Positions 53,376 to 61,171 of a DNA stretch of 64,000 bases are shown piece by piece (the stretch's first letter is position 1; each line of letters begins with the position of its first letter). Below the pieces are notes generated by a model that saw nothing but the letters and a program-made list of their open reading frames with translations, was not told the DNA's origin and made no database searches. Location: the NCBI RefSeq assembly GCF_014202825.1, contig NZ_JACHHP010000002.1:558001-622000 (forward strand). The letters run 5' to 3'. The translations under genes were made by a program, and so were the position numbers. The DNA comes from Chiayiivirga flava (lineage in GTDB: Bacteria; Pseudomonadota; Gammaproteobacteria; Xanthomonadales; Xanthomonadaceae).

Positions 53376-54356
53376 ATGCGCTACTGGTGGGTTAACCAGA
53401 ACCAGACGTACCGGCATGAAGTGTCCGGTGGCTACCTGTGGTCGCCCAAGCGTAAGTCCAACGATCGCACCAACCCGTTTTACGAATTCATGCGAGAAGT
53501 TGCGCCGGGCGACATCGTGTTCTCGTTTGCCGAGTCACGCATCAAAGCCATTGGCATCATCGCATCCCACGGCTACGAGGCACCGAAGCCCATCGAGTTT
53601 GGCCCACGCGGGGCGAGCTGGGGCGTGATCGGTTGGCGCGTGGATGTGGAGTTCCGCGAGTTCGCCCATGCGATCAGGCCGTCCGACTACATGGATCGCC
53701 TGGGCCCGCTGCTTCCCCACCGGTATGCGCCATTGCGGCCCGATGGCCGAGGACTTCAAAGCGTCTACCTCACTGCCCTACCAGACGATTTCGCGATGGC
53801 CCTGGCCGATCTGATTGGACAGCAGGCGCACACAGTGATTCAGGAAAGCCGAGTCGCGGACACTGGTGTGATCGTGCCTGGGCGCGGGCTGGTTGAATGG
53901 GAAGAGCAAGAACTCAACCGGGTCAAGGACGATCAGACGCTAACGGAGACGACTCGCAAAGCCGTAGTGCAGGCGCGCCGAGGGCAAGGCCTTTTTAAGC
54001 AGCGCGTGATGCAGATCGAGACGCGCTGCCGACTCACAGGCGTGGACCGCCCGGAGTTCCTGCGGGCGAGCCATTGCAAACCTTGGCGAGACGCAAACAA
54101 CACGGAACGCCTTGATGGTGAAAACGGGCTACTGCTCACGCCCGACGCCGACCATCTGTTCGATCGAGGTTTTTTGACGTTCGAGGACCGAGGTGGTGTG
54201 GTGATCTCACCAGTGGCGCACAAGCCTTCGCTCGTACGCATGGGCCTTGATCCCGACACGCTGCAGAACGCGGGTGGATTCAGCCAAGGCCAGCGCGACT
54301 ATCTGGCGTTTCACCGTGCAAACGTCTTCCTTAAAGCGCGGTTGTCGGATCTTTAA
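53376..54356 (+). CDS. HNH endonuclease with N-terminal EVE/PUA-like domain
   Basis: A 326-aa protein from ATG 53376 (MRYWWVNQNQTY); a TTG at 53355 would add seven residues. Residues 1-~130 resemble an EVE/PUA-like fold (RYWWVNQNQTYRHEVSGGYL, then GDIVFSFAESRIKAIGIIAS), domains that read modified bases. The C-terminal HNH_2 nuclease has CRLTGVDRPEFLRASHCKPW and NGLLLTPDADHLFDRGFLTF. It may cut modified DNA, or be the restriction part of a C-controlled system. It is in one transcription unit with the membrane protein gene starting 2 nt downstream. Confidence 0.85.
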   Translation: MRYWWVNQNQTYRHEVSGGYLWSPKRKSNDRTNPFYEFMREVAPGDIVFSFAESRIKAIGIIASHGYEAPKPIEFGPRGASWGVIGWRVDVEFREFAHAIRPSDYMDRLGPLLPHRYAPLRPDGRGLQSVYLTALPDDFAMALADLIGQQAHTVIQESRVADTGVIVPGRGLVEWEEQELNRVKDDQTLTETTRKAVVQARRGQGLFKQRVMQIETRCRLTGVDRPEFLRASHCKPWRDANNTERLDGENGLLLTPDADHLFDRGFLTFEDRGGVVISPVAHKPSLVRMGLDPDTLQNAGGFSQGQRDYLAFHRANVFLKARLSDL

Positions 54357-54358
54357 AC

Positions 54359-55450
54359 ATGAGCGGGCGCCGAAAGAGTTGGGACGTGGCGCAGGGGCGA
54401 GCCGAAGAGGCGCAGACACCAGCCGAAGACAACAAAGTTACGCCGATCAGCTTCCAGTGGTTCGCCACGAACCTCGCGCTACTGTCCATCGCATCGCTGG
54501 CGATCGGCTATCTCTGGCTGCTCAACTACGCGCGGGCTGAAGGCATTCCGTTGCGCGTGCATGGTGACGGAGTGGGTGCATTGGTGCCGTGGCTCGCGGG
54601 GACCGCCGCGTCGCTGTTGGCCACGCCTGCAGTGCTGCTAAGCATGACGGCAGCGACGATTCGTCTTCCGGTGCTGACGGAAGACGCGTCGCTGCACGAC
54701 TACTTGCGTACCATTCGATGGAAGGGGAGCTCAGACGACGGTGCGATGCGCATGCGCATCTCGTTCTGGGCGTTCGGTGTGCCGATGCTCGTCTCAACCT
54801 GTGTGCTCTTCGTTCACATCCTCGCAGATGGGCCCGGGCAGGCGTGGGTCTGGTTCGTCGTGTGTGCAGTCGTGACGCCTTGCGCAGTGTTTCCTTTCCT
54901 GCACCGCAAGGCCTCCCTCGTAATCTCATGGTGGAACGCGGGCTGGAGCTACGGCGGTGCGTCCTTACTCTTCACGGGCTTCGGCATCGGCGCGCCAGCT
55001 GCCCTGCTGACAATCTTCGGTGTTTCGTCAGACGTTGTGATGCTGTCGGTTCTCGGCATCGGAGGCCTTTTCTGCTGGCTGACTGTCACGCTGATCGCGT
55101 TCGGAAGGCGCGAAATCCTCTACGATGGTGTCCGCGGGCTGACGCTCGGGCTACTGTCGATCGTGTTCATTGCGTCGGCAATTCCAAACTCCGCGGCCGC
55201 GCTGGCTGCGTCAAGTCTGCGTGCCATGGGTCTGGGCGGCACGACGGTAGATCTGCGCCTGCGCGCTGACGCAACGGCCCATGCAAGCGACGGACGATAC
55301 TTGCTAGTGCTGGACACCGGATCGCAGTTGTACTTGCGACCCTGTGATGCGGATGCTGATAGAAAAGGTGTGCAGGTCATCGCGTGGGCCTCTGTGGACC
55401 GAATTGAGCCGCGACTCCGCCTTCCATCCGAGTCAGATTCCTGCAAATGA
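54359..55450 (+). CDS. Polytopic membrane protein in defence operon
   Basis: A 363-aa protein from ATG 54359, 2 nt after the HNH gene stop. About seven membrane helices are visible (from ~33 to ~275, for example WFATNLALLSIASLAIGYLW), followed by a soluble C-terminal ~75 residues with YLLVLDTGSQLYLRPCD. No family recognised. Its tight linkage to the nuclease gene suggests a joint role (inference). Base composition becomes AT-richer just after this gene. Confidence 0.65.
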   Translation: MSGRRKSWDVAQGRAEEAQTPAEDNKVTPISFQWFATNLALLSIASLAIGYLWLLNYARAEGIPLRVHGDGVGALVPWLAGTAASLLATPAVLLSMTAATIRLPVLTEDASLHDYLRTIRWKGSSDDGAMRMRISFWAFGVPMLVSTCVLFVHILADGPGQAWVWFVVCAVVTPCAVFPFLHRKASLVISWWNAGWSYGGASLLFTGFGIGAPAALLTIFGVSSDVVMLSVLGIGGLFCWLTVTLIAFGRREILYDGVRGLTLGLLSIVFIASAIPNSAAALAASSLRAMGLGGTTVDLRLRADATAHASDGRYLLVLDTGSQLYLRPCDADADRKGVQVIAWASVDRIEPRLRLPSESDSCK

Positions 55451-55554
55451 CATGGCGATCGCCGTTCGGCAGCCGCCCCGAGAATTCGACTCTGGCCCTA
55501 GCTTCCGGAGCCCGGTTTTCCGACCCGATCGCCTGTTCCTCGCGAAGGTAACCT

Positions 55555-56703
55555 ATGTCGTCACTCTACTCACTCGCGATTCTCGGCTCTCCTACTGATG
55601 GCCAGCTTGCTGGCCTCGAAACACACATTTCTAGTCTGCTTAAGCCGTTCAGTTTGCGCCTTCAGCATGAGGTCGCGTGGGTGGTCCCACCGAACCAATT
55701 TAAGCCAAAGCAGCAACAGGCTTCTGCGGCAGTTTACTTTGGAGGGCCAGCTGTCGATGTCGGTCAAGTTGCACGTCTCCTCGATCTGGGGATCCCCGTA
55801 ATCCCGGTCGCCTCGGAAGCTCGGCGAGTGGCGGAAGAAATTCCAGATGTCCTCCGCTCTATTAACTGCCTTCTGTACTCAGAGGGAGGTATCGAACGCG
55901 TTGCGACCGCCCTACTGGAGTGCGTAGGGCTTCTGCCGAGGCAGCGGCGAATATTTGTCAGCTACCGCAGAGGCGAGGCTAGGGAAGCAGCACTCCAGCT
56001 ATTCGATGCATTGTCGTCTCGGCTATTCGATGTTTTCCTGGATACCCACGGCATACCTCCGGCGGAGGACTTTCAGGCGATGCTCTGGCATCGGCTCTGC
56101 GACTGTGACGTGTTGCTAATGCTCGATACCCCTGGTTACTTTGAAAGCCGATGGACTAGCGCTGAGTTCGGCAGAGCGTTGGCTAAGGGTATAAGTGTGC
56201 TGCGCGTGGGCTGGCCAGACTCCACTCCTTCTTCTCGCACGGCAACCGCCAGTCGCGCAGAATTGCTGGAAAGCGAAATTGACGCTTCGAGCGGTCGAAT
56301 CTCAGATGCGGCGATCGAGCGCATATGTGCTCAACTAGAAGCGGTCCGCAGTCAAAGTCACGCTGTCCGAACAGTTAACCTTGTTAGTAACATAAGAAAC
56401 GCCGTCGAGTTAATCGGCGGACGCTTTATTGGCGTCGGCCCTTGTAACCGCGTTCACTTACAACTTCCGGGCGACCGTCAAGTGGTGGTTCATCCAGCAG
56501 TTGGCGTTCCAACGTCCACAACGCTACATGAAGCTTCAGGACTGCTATCGGATGATCCTACTGCTATTGTATTCGACCATGTCGGTTTACACCCAACTTG
56601 GTTAGACCACTTAGACTGGCTTGGCAAGCATATCAAATCGGTAAGATGCATTAAAGCGAGCGATGCGGGGTGGGAATTTGCTGACTGGGAGGCAAAAAAA
56701 TGA
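55555..56703 (+). CDS. TIR-domain protein (partner of SLOG-like protein)
   Basis: A 382-aa protein with ribosome-binding site GAAGGTAACCT. Residues 1-~125 form an alpha/beta domain (LAILGSPTDGQLAGLETHIS, then SAAVYFGGPAVDVGQVARLL). A TIR domain spans ~131-222 (RRIFVSYRRGEAREAALQLF; FDVFLDTHGIPPAEDFQ; SRWTSAEFGRALAKGISVL) with the candidate catalytic Glu204. A C-terminal domain of ~140 residues is unassigned (RFIGVGPCNRVHLQLPGDRQ). TIR enzymes hydrolyse or cyclise NAD+ in anti-phage systems. Its stop overlaps the next gene (ATGA), fixing a two-gene unit. AT-rich relative to the chromosome. Confidence 0.85.
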   Translation: MSSLYSLAILGSPTDGQLAGLETHISSLLKPFSLRLQHEVAWVVPPNQFKPKQQQASAAVYFGGPAVDVGQVARLLDLGIPVIPVASEARRVAEEIPDVLRSINCLLYSEGGIERVATALLECVGLLPRQRRIFVSYRRGEAREAALQLFDALSSRLFDVFLDTHGIPPAEDFQAMLWHRLCDCDVLLMLDTPGYFESRWTSAEFGRALAKGISVLRVGWPDSTPSSRTATASRAELLESEIDASSGRISDAAIERICAQLEAVRSQSHAVRTVNLVSNIRNAVELIGGRFIGVGPCNRVHLQLPGDRQVVVHPAVGVPTSTTLHEASGLLSDDPTAIVFDHVGLHPTWLDHLDWLGKHIKSVRCIKASDAGWEFADWEAKK

Positions 56704-57287
56704 GCGCAATTTTTCTATCTGCTAGCGTTCCTCTTGTGGCCAACGGAACGTACCACGAGACGGCAAACCCATTCCTGATCCAGTGCGCAGTTCGTGAGCT
56801 GGTTGTGGCCGTTATTCGGAAACATAAACTAGTATGGGGTGGACATCCATCCATCACTCCCATGATCTGGACTATTTGTGATGATCTTGGCGTTGATTAC
56901 GCAGACTCTGTGATTCTCTACCAAAGCAAATTTTTCGAGGATGTGTTCCCCGAGGAAAACGAGCGTTTCCGGAATGTAATATTTACGGATAGTGTTGATG
57001 AGGACCGTGACGCAAGCCTAAGCTTAATGCGAAAAGAGATGCTTTCCCGCAAAGATCTGGTTGCCGCTGTCTTCATTGGAGGTATGGATGGTGTCGAGGT
57101 AGAGTGTGAAATGTTTCGCGAATTCCAACCCGACGCAATCGTTTTGCCGGTTCCGTCGCCAGGCGGTGGTGCGCTCAGTCTTGCTAAAAAACAAGGAAAT
57201 TTTACTGAGGACGAAATGCTAAATATCGATTTCGCTAGAATTTTTCACGCCCAAATCACGGAAGGCTTAGATAAGTCGGCAAAGTAG
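56700..57287 (+). CDS. SLOG-superfamily (LOG/Smf-like Rossmannoid) protein
   Basis: A 195-aa protein whose ATG overlaps the TIR stop. It opens MSAIFLSASVPL and carries KLVWGGHPSITPMI (residues ~44-57) and FIGGMDGVEVECEMF (residues ~125-139), the G-G-x-x-G-x3-E element of SLOG/LOG nucleotide-binding folds. SLOG domains bind nucleotide-derived signals, as in ThsA, where the signal is made by a TIR protein. Here the SLOG unit is a separate protein with no attached effector or membrane segment. It probably senses or processes a ligand made by the TIR partner (inference). It converges on the glycosylase-like gene, 15 bp between stops. Confidence 0.8.
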   Translation: MSAIFLSASVPLVANGTYHETANPFLIQCAVRELVVAVIRKHKLVWGGHPSITPMIWTICDDLGVDYADSVILYQSKFFEDVFPEENERFRNVIFTDSVDEDRDASLSLMRKEMLSRKDLVAAVFIGGMDGVEVECEMFREFQPDAIVLPVPSPGGGALSLAKKQGNFTEDEMLNIDFARIFHAQITEGLDKSAK

Positions 57288-57302
57288 CTGCCAAGTCGTG
57301 CT

Positions 57303-57965
57303 TCAGAACAAGGATTCAATTCTAGTCCGAGAGGCGTAAAGCTCTGAAATCTGCCTTTGAAACTGCGTTTGTCCTCCGTAGCTCGGATGCCTTACACAAA
57401 CCACAGGTAGGCCAGCGGAGACCCTGCTGGCTGCAGCAGCTGCATCATTGCCAATTGCGACTATACGCAACGGGCGTAAAATTTCGATCAAGTATTTCAA
57501 GATTCTTTCGCCTGCCTGCCGCTCTCGGGCGTTATGTTGGCGATTAGTGAAGGGATCGCCGGGCTCGTGCGGGTGGAGTGGGAAAACATTCCATAGGAAA
57601 ATCCGAGCGTCAATGTTGTCCAGCATGTTCCATATGACTGCGGCCGTGCGCTCCGACACCGCATTGCCTAAAGTTGGCCGATCGGGGCTTAGGTCAACTT
57701 CCCAGCGCCGACCATGATTGCGAATGTGGATATCATCGGTGAGTGCCAATCCAGTGCGGCGGCCTCCCCGATAGCCCAAGTCCCTCCCGATCCAAAGCGC
57801 ATCGACGGGGTGTTTAGCCGCTTGGTCTACAAGAGAAGAAAGCACAGCTGCGCGGCGGCGAGGTGCATCCCGACGATCATGCACGGCACATCTGTCTGAG
57901 TAAGGATTAAAACAGTCCTCGAACTGCAGTGCCGATACGGCTTGGACGAACGGATGAATTTTCAT
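57303..57965 (-). CDS. Uracil-DNA-glycosylase-superfamily protein (last gene of TIR-Nmad2-MazG operon)
   Basis: A 220-aa protein from ATG 57965, overlapping the MazG-like stop by 4 nt. A UDG-type motif A is seen at residues ~60-76 (GRDLGYRGGRRTGLALT), a conserved WNVFPLHPHEPGDP at ~125-138, and motif B RHPSYGG at ~192-198. The usual catalytic Asp/Asn after G-x-x-P-G is replaced by other residues, so a base-excision or base-recognition role rather than classical uracil removal is possible. In this operon it may act on modified or damaged phage DNA bases (inference). Confidence 0.8.
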   Translation of the reverse strand: MKIHPFVQAVSALQFEDCFNPYSDRCAVHDRRDAPRRRAAVLSSLVDQAAKHPVDALWIGRDLGYRGGRRTGLALTDDIHIRNHGRRWEVDLSPDRPTLGNAVSERTAAVIWNMLDNIDARIFLWNVFPLHPHEPGDPFTNRQHNARERQAGERILKYLIEILRPLRIVAIGNDAAAAASRVSAGLPVVCVRHPSYGGQTQFQRQISELYASRTRIESLF

Positions 57966-59095
57966 GTTGTAGGATCAAATTTTGCGAATTGGATTGTGCG
58001 TTGCTCTCGATTGCCAATAATCCAGCCGCCCCGACTTTCTTTAATCTGGCGAAAAACAGCGTAGCCGTCTAGAATTGCTCTTTCCCACAGCTTAAGAGGG
58101 CAGCGATCAACTTCATAGCCTTTAACAAACTGCTCAATTGTCTTGAGAATGCCGAAAGACACCTTGTTCTGCCCCTCGAAAAAATTTAGTTCCTTCGCGC
58201 GAGAGAAGATCCACGCGGTAAGGCCCTCTTCTACTACGATGGCTCGACCACTGTCTTGTTCTTCGTCATACTTTCCGCGGCTCTTGCGTTTTTGTTTTAT
58301 GAGCGCTCTCATTACGGGTGACCAATGCAGGATTGCCGCATAGGAAAAATGAAAGACATCGTGAAAGCGGTAACCGTCTTCATCCGCGATATTATCAGTT
58401 AGCGGGTCTCCAATGAATACATTGTTCCATTGAAGATAGCTTCTTCCGCTGGCTCGCTGATTCACCAAAATTCTAAACTGCCTGGGCAGCTGCTCTTCTG
58501 ATCTAAAGGTACAATCAAAATCCAAGTCAGCCAAATCGCTTGGCGTGGGCTCTACAAATGCGCCTATTGCTTTCCTAGTGTTCGCTCTGGCTACGTCCGA
58601 AAACACCAGCCCGGCTGCGTTTAGTGCATCAATATAAGAACGAGCAAACAGGACCAGCTCGCTGCGGGATCTGGTTTCCAACAAATTTGCGGCCGCCTTG
58701 CCCAGCTGGATCAAGGCCGAATCCAGCGGTTCAGAGGTTTGCTTCGGCATCGATATATAGGCGACAGCTCCTCTTTCAATGTCGCTGGCTGCGCTATACG
58801 AGCTATATTTTTCGTACGAGGCAGCTTCAGCGAATACTTCGTCAAACGGAACATTCAGGCGTCTGCAGACTGCAGCAAAGTACCACAGAGTATCACCGAA
58901 TTCTTCTTCGGCCGCCCGCCTAAAGCCAGGATATGCTGATTTCTCTCTCACATTTTTCTTGGCTGTGGTCATGATCCCGCCTACTTCGCCGTAGAGCCCT
59001 TGCAAGACGGGATTTAGATCGTTCGAGTCTAGGATGTCGGTCGCTACAATTCTTTCGGCATAGTCAGAGAGTAGGAGTGAGCCTGTAGTCTTCAT
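57962..59095 (-). CDS. MazG-like nucleoside triphosphate pyrophosphohydrolase with C-terminal domain
   Basis: A 377-aa protein from ATG 59095, overlapping the Nmad2 stop (ATGA). The N-terminal ~120 residues carry a MazG-type helical metal site: GLYGEVGGIMTTAKK at ~33-47 and E-E-E-F-G-D at 63-68, followed by TLWYFAAVCRRLN. The C-terminal ~170 residues have a second helical unit with YRFHDVFHFSYAAIL and DEEQDSGRAIVVEEGLTAWI, possibly another acid/His metal site. It probably hydrolyses (modified) dNTPs or NTPs to monophosphates. The third gene of a fully overlapping operon. Confidence 0.82.
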   Translation of the reverse strand: MKTTGSLLLSDYAERIVATDILDSNDLNPVLQGLYGEVGGIMTTAKKNVREKSAYPGFRRAAEEEFGDTLWYFAAVCRRLNVPFDEVFAEAASYEKYSSYSAASDIERGAVAYISMPKQTSEPLDSALIQLGKAAANLLETRSRSELVLFARSYIDALNAAGLVFSDVARANTRKAIGAFVEPTPSDLADLDFDCTFRSEEQLPRQFRILVNQRASGRSYLQWNNVFIGDPLTDNIADEDGYRFHDVFHFSYAAILHWSPVMRALIKQKRKSRGKYDEEQDSGRAIVVEEGLTAWIFSRAKELNFFEGQNKVSFGILKTIEQFVKGYEVDRCPLKLWERAILDGYAVFRQIKESRGGWIIGNREQRTIQFAKFDPTT

Positions 59096-59721
59096 TTTCC
59101 CCTCAGCGTTAACCATTCGTACGGCGCGCCTTTATAGCCCCGTTCTCCAATGCTATCAATCCACTGCTGAAATTTCGTGATTAAGGCGGGGTCGTCGAAA
59201 GTGACCTCACCTATGCCAGCCTTGTATATAGATCTACCTTTTTTGTCCTTCAAGTCTTCAGGGAGGGCGGGGCCCTCTCCGCCAAAATACAGAAAATGGT
59301 CACTAATAAGAACTCTATCCACTCCTGTATCTCGTGCGACGTGCTGTTCGTTCATTAGGCCATCGGGACGCGAATGAAATGAGTCTCTCTGCCGCCAATC
59401 TTTGTCTGGCCCTTCTCTGAAATAGATGTTATCTCCACAGCTCTGCTTTCGGCTGCCGTTGCGGAATGGCTTCTTCGATTCGAAGCGAGGATCCGTTGAG
59501 TATTGATCAAAGGTAATGGCGTCAGTGACCCGCATGGCATATACGAGGTGTCCACCGCGCCTGATCTTCCTCTCGTTGCTTCCGCTTCCAATTACCCAGT
59601 CGCCGACTTTCGCGTTCTTTCTGATTGTTGGCTTACATGTTGCGAGAGTGCACAGTCCGTAGAAAGGATTGGGTGCAAAGCCACTATCGTACCGAACCAC
59701 GTAAGAATAGATCCGTGTCAT
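59092..59721 (-). CDS. Nucleotide-modification-associated domain 2 (Nmad2) protein
   Basis: A 209-aa protein from ATG 59721, sharing one base with the upstream TIR stop (TGATG). The N-terminus TRIYSYVVRYDSGFAPNPFY, then LCTLATCKPTIRKNAKVGDW and GGHLVYAMRVTDAITF, plus LISDHFLYFGGEGPALPE, match the Nmad2 family. These domains were defined by their genomic link to base-modifying enzymes in phages and bacteria, with biochemical function unproven. The fold appears PUA/EVE-like (WVIGSGS...), fitting a reader of modified bases. Confidence 0.78.
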   Translation of the reverse strand: MTRIYSYVVRYDSGFAPNPFYGLCTLATCKPTIRKNAKVGDWVIGSGSNERKIRRGGHLVYAMRVTDAITFDQYSTDPRFESKKPFRNGSRKQSCGDNIYFREGPDKDWRQRDSFHSRPDGLMNEQHVARDTGVDRVLISDHFLYFGGEGPALPEDLKDKKGRSIYKAGIGEVTFDDPALITKFQQWIDSIGERGYKGAPYEWLTLRGK

Positions 59722-60188
59722 CAGCAAGGGTGCCTTTTTAGCGGGACGGAATCGCAAGGCCCGCCGTCAGGCTTTTCCCATATGTCCTTGCCATCTATTG
59801 CTGAAATTATAGAGTCTCCGTTCCAGCCTACGAGGGCGTCCGCGTGCTCTTTGAGCGCCTGTGGGATGTCACATTCCTTCTCTCCGTGTTCCCAGACGCC
59901 GATGATTCTCTTGCCTTGTTTCGCGGCGTACTCAATTTCCCAATTTACCCAGTCGCTCTCTTTTGTATGCGGCGATACGTAACATATAAACGTTCCGGCC
60001 CAATTGATGGCTGGTGCGAGAATTTTTGTTTTTATGTAAGCCTCGTCGGTGGCCTTGTTGAACTTTCCGACGTGTATTGATGAGTCGCGTAGTTCCAGGC
60101 CTTTTGGGCCCAGCAAGTCCTTTAGCTTCTTAAGGCCGTGGTCGTCTTCATGAATGTGACTTATAAATACGTTGCGCTTATCTGACAT
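59721..60188 (-). CDS. ThsB-like TIR-domain protein (first gene of four-gene operon)
   Basis: A 155-aa stand-alone TIR-like protein of the DUF1863/MTH538 (ThsB) type. NVFISHIHEDDHGLKKLKDL forms strand A and the loop; INWAGTFICYVSPHTKESDW and VNWEIEYAAKQGKRIIGVWE contain the candidate catalytic Glu84/Glu86. The C-terminus has WNGDSIISAIDG, as in ThsB-like proteins. Such proteins make NAD-derived signals in Thoeris, but no SIR2-SLOG or other ThsA effector follows. Its promoter must lie in the 200 bp up to the terminator at 60395. Confidence 0.82.
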   Translation of the reverse strand: MSDKRNVFISHIHEDDHGLKKLKDLLGPKGLELRDSSIHVGKFNKATDEAYIKTKILAPAINWAGTFICYVSPHTKESDWVNWEIEYAAKQGKRIIGVWEHGEKECDIPQALKEHADALVGWNGDSIISAIDGKDIWEKPDGGPCDSVPLKRHPC

Positions 60189-60394
60189 GCGGCTTCGCCC
60201 TCATGGTCGCTTTAGGTCGCATCAGGAAAAGATCACCCTGGCTAGGGAGTTCACTTTCTGGTGGCTGGTCGCGGACGTGTAGTTCGCGTACGTGACTGAA
60301 CGATGCTGCCACGAGTGAAGCAAACCTCTCACGAGCTTCGCAGGCGGTTCTCACGGTGCCGAGGGACGCGATGCTCGCAAGGCGGAATGGCATG

Positions 60395-60420
60395 AAAAAC
60401 GCCCCGCACTAGCGGGGCGT
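60395..60420 (-). terminator. Rho-independent terminator after hppA 3' fragment
   Basis: On the minus strand, the stem GCCCCGC-tagt-GCGGGGC is followed by G and five Ts. It ends transcription coming from the hppA 3' fragment and separates it from the defence operon. The ~200 bp between it and the TIR gene (60189-60394) show no other supported gene. Confidence 0.85.
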
Positions 60421-60444
60421 TGGACCCAGCATTTCTCTCGATAA

Positions 60445-60690
60445 GCGTCAGAGCACCGGAATCAGCAGCAACGCCACGATGTTGATGATCTTGATCAACG
60501 GATTGATCGCCGGGCCCGCGGTGTCCTTGTACGGGTCGCCCACGGTGTCGCCGGTGACGGCGGCCTTGTGGGCTTCGGAGCCCTTGCCGCCATGGTGGCC
60601 TTCCTCGATGTATTTCTTGGCGTTGTCCCAGGCGCCGCCGCCGGTGCACATGCTGATGGCCACGAAGAAGCCGGTGACGATGGTGCCCAT
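60445..60690 (-). repeat. Orphan copy of hppA 3' end (direct repeat A, 246 bp)
   Basis: Compared base by base with 63228-63473, 7 of 246 positions differ (about 97% identity). The two copies have the same orientation, and similarity stops abruptly at the stop codon on one side and at an ATG codon on the other. Confidence 0.9.
60448..60690 (-). pseudogene. hppA 3' fragment (membrane pyrophosphatase C-terminus)
   Basis: It encodes the last 80 residues of HppA, from [14 protein letters not shown] to the natural end ALLLIPVL and stop. It has two amino-acid changes from the intact copy (TGFF for TGLF; SEAH for SDAH); most other changes are silent. The sequence upstream is unrelated (VOC gene). 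Selection-like conservation means the copy once belonged to a working hppA. The fragment lacks the pyrophosphate-binding loops and is non-functional alone. Confidence 0.85.
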
Positions 60691-60766
60691 GCAGAAGAAC
60701 GGTTCCAGAGTGACTTTGCTTCCGGAAAACTCGCGGTACGGTTCGACGCGCGTGCGCCACAACACC

Positions 60767-61171
60767 CTATCCACCCTTGTTCTTCTCGTCCCACGCCATC
60801 GGCTGCCACAGCTCCACCTTGTTGCCTTCCGGATCCATGATCCACGCGAACTTGCCGTTCTCGTGCGCATCCGGTCCGCCGACGATCTCGATCCCGTCCG
60901 CGCGCAGTTGGGCGAGCAACGCATCGAGGTCGTCGACGCGGTAGTTGATCATGAAGACGGAGTCGCTCGGGCGGAACCACTGGCTGTCCTTGTCGGCGAC
61001 GGTCCACACCGTGAGGCCCTTGTCGTCGGCGGTGTCGTCCGACCAGCGCAGCACGGCGCCGCCCCACGGTTCGAGCGGTATGCCCAGATGCGTCCTGTAC
61101 CAGTCCGCGAGGGCGGCGCTGTCGTTGCGGCTCTTGAAGAACACGCCGCCGATGCCGGTCACTTTTGCCAC
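60767..61171 (-). CDS. VOC (glyoxalase-like) protein
   Basis: A 134-aa protein from GTG 61171 ([16 protein letters not shown]). VOC fold: first module [20 protein letters not shown], second [20 protein letters not shown], and the metal-ligand Glu near the end in [17 protein letters not shown]. The start overlaps the stop of the membrane protein gene (13 nt), so the two are probably coupled. Substrate unknown. It lies between the two hppA repeats. Confidence 0.82.
   Translation of the reverse strand: MAKVTGIGGVFFKSRNDSAALADWYRTHLGIPLEPWGGAVLRWSDDTADDKGLTVWTVADKDSQWFRPSDSVFMINYRVDDLDALLAQLRADGIEIVGGPDAHENGKFAWIMDPEGNKVELWQPMAWDEKNKGG

Noticed and set aside
55555..60188. A standard Thoeris system
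   Set aside because: ThsB-like TIR proteins are present but no ThsA (SIR2-SLOG or other effector fused to SLOG) is encoded; the SLOG protein here has no effector domain.
60178..60393. A 71-codon minus-strand frame upstream of the ThsB-like TIR gene, overlapping its start by 11 nt
   Set aside because: It begins directly at the T-run of a terminator, has no ribosome-binding site or recognisable sequence, and is therefore not annotated, though a leader peptide cannot be excluded.
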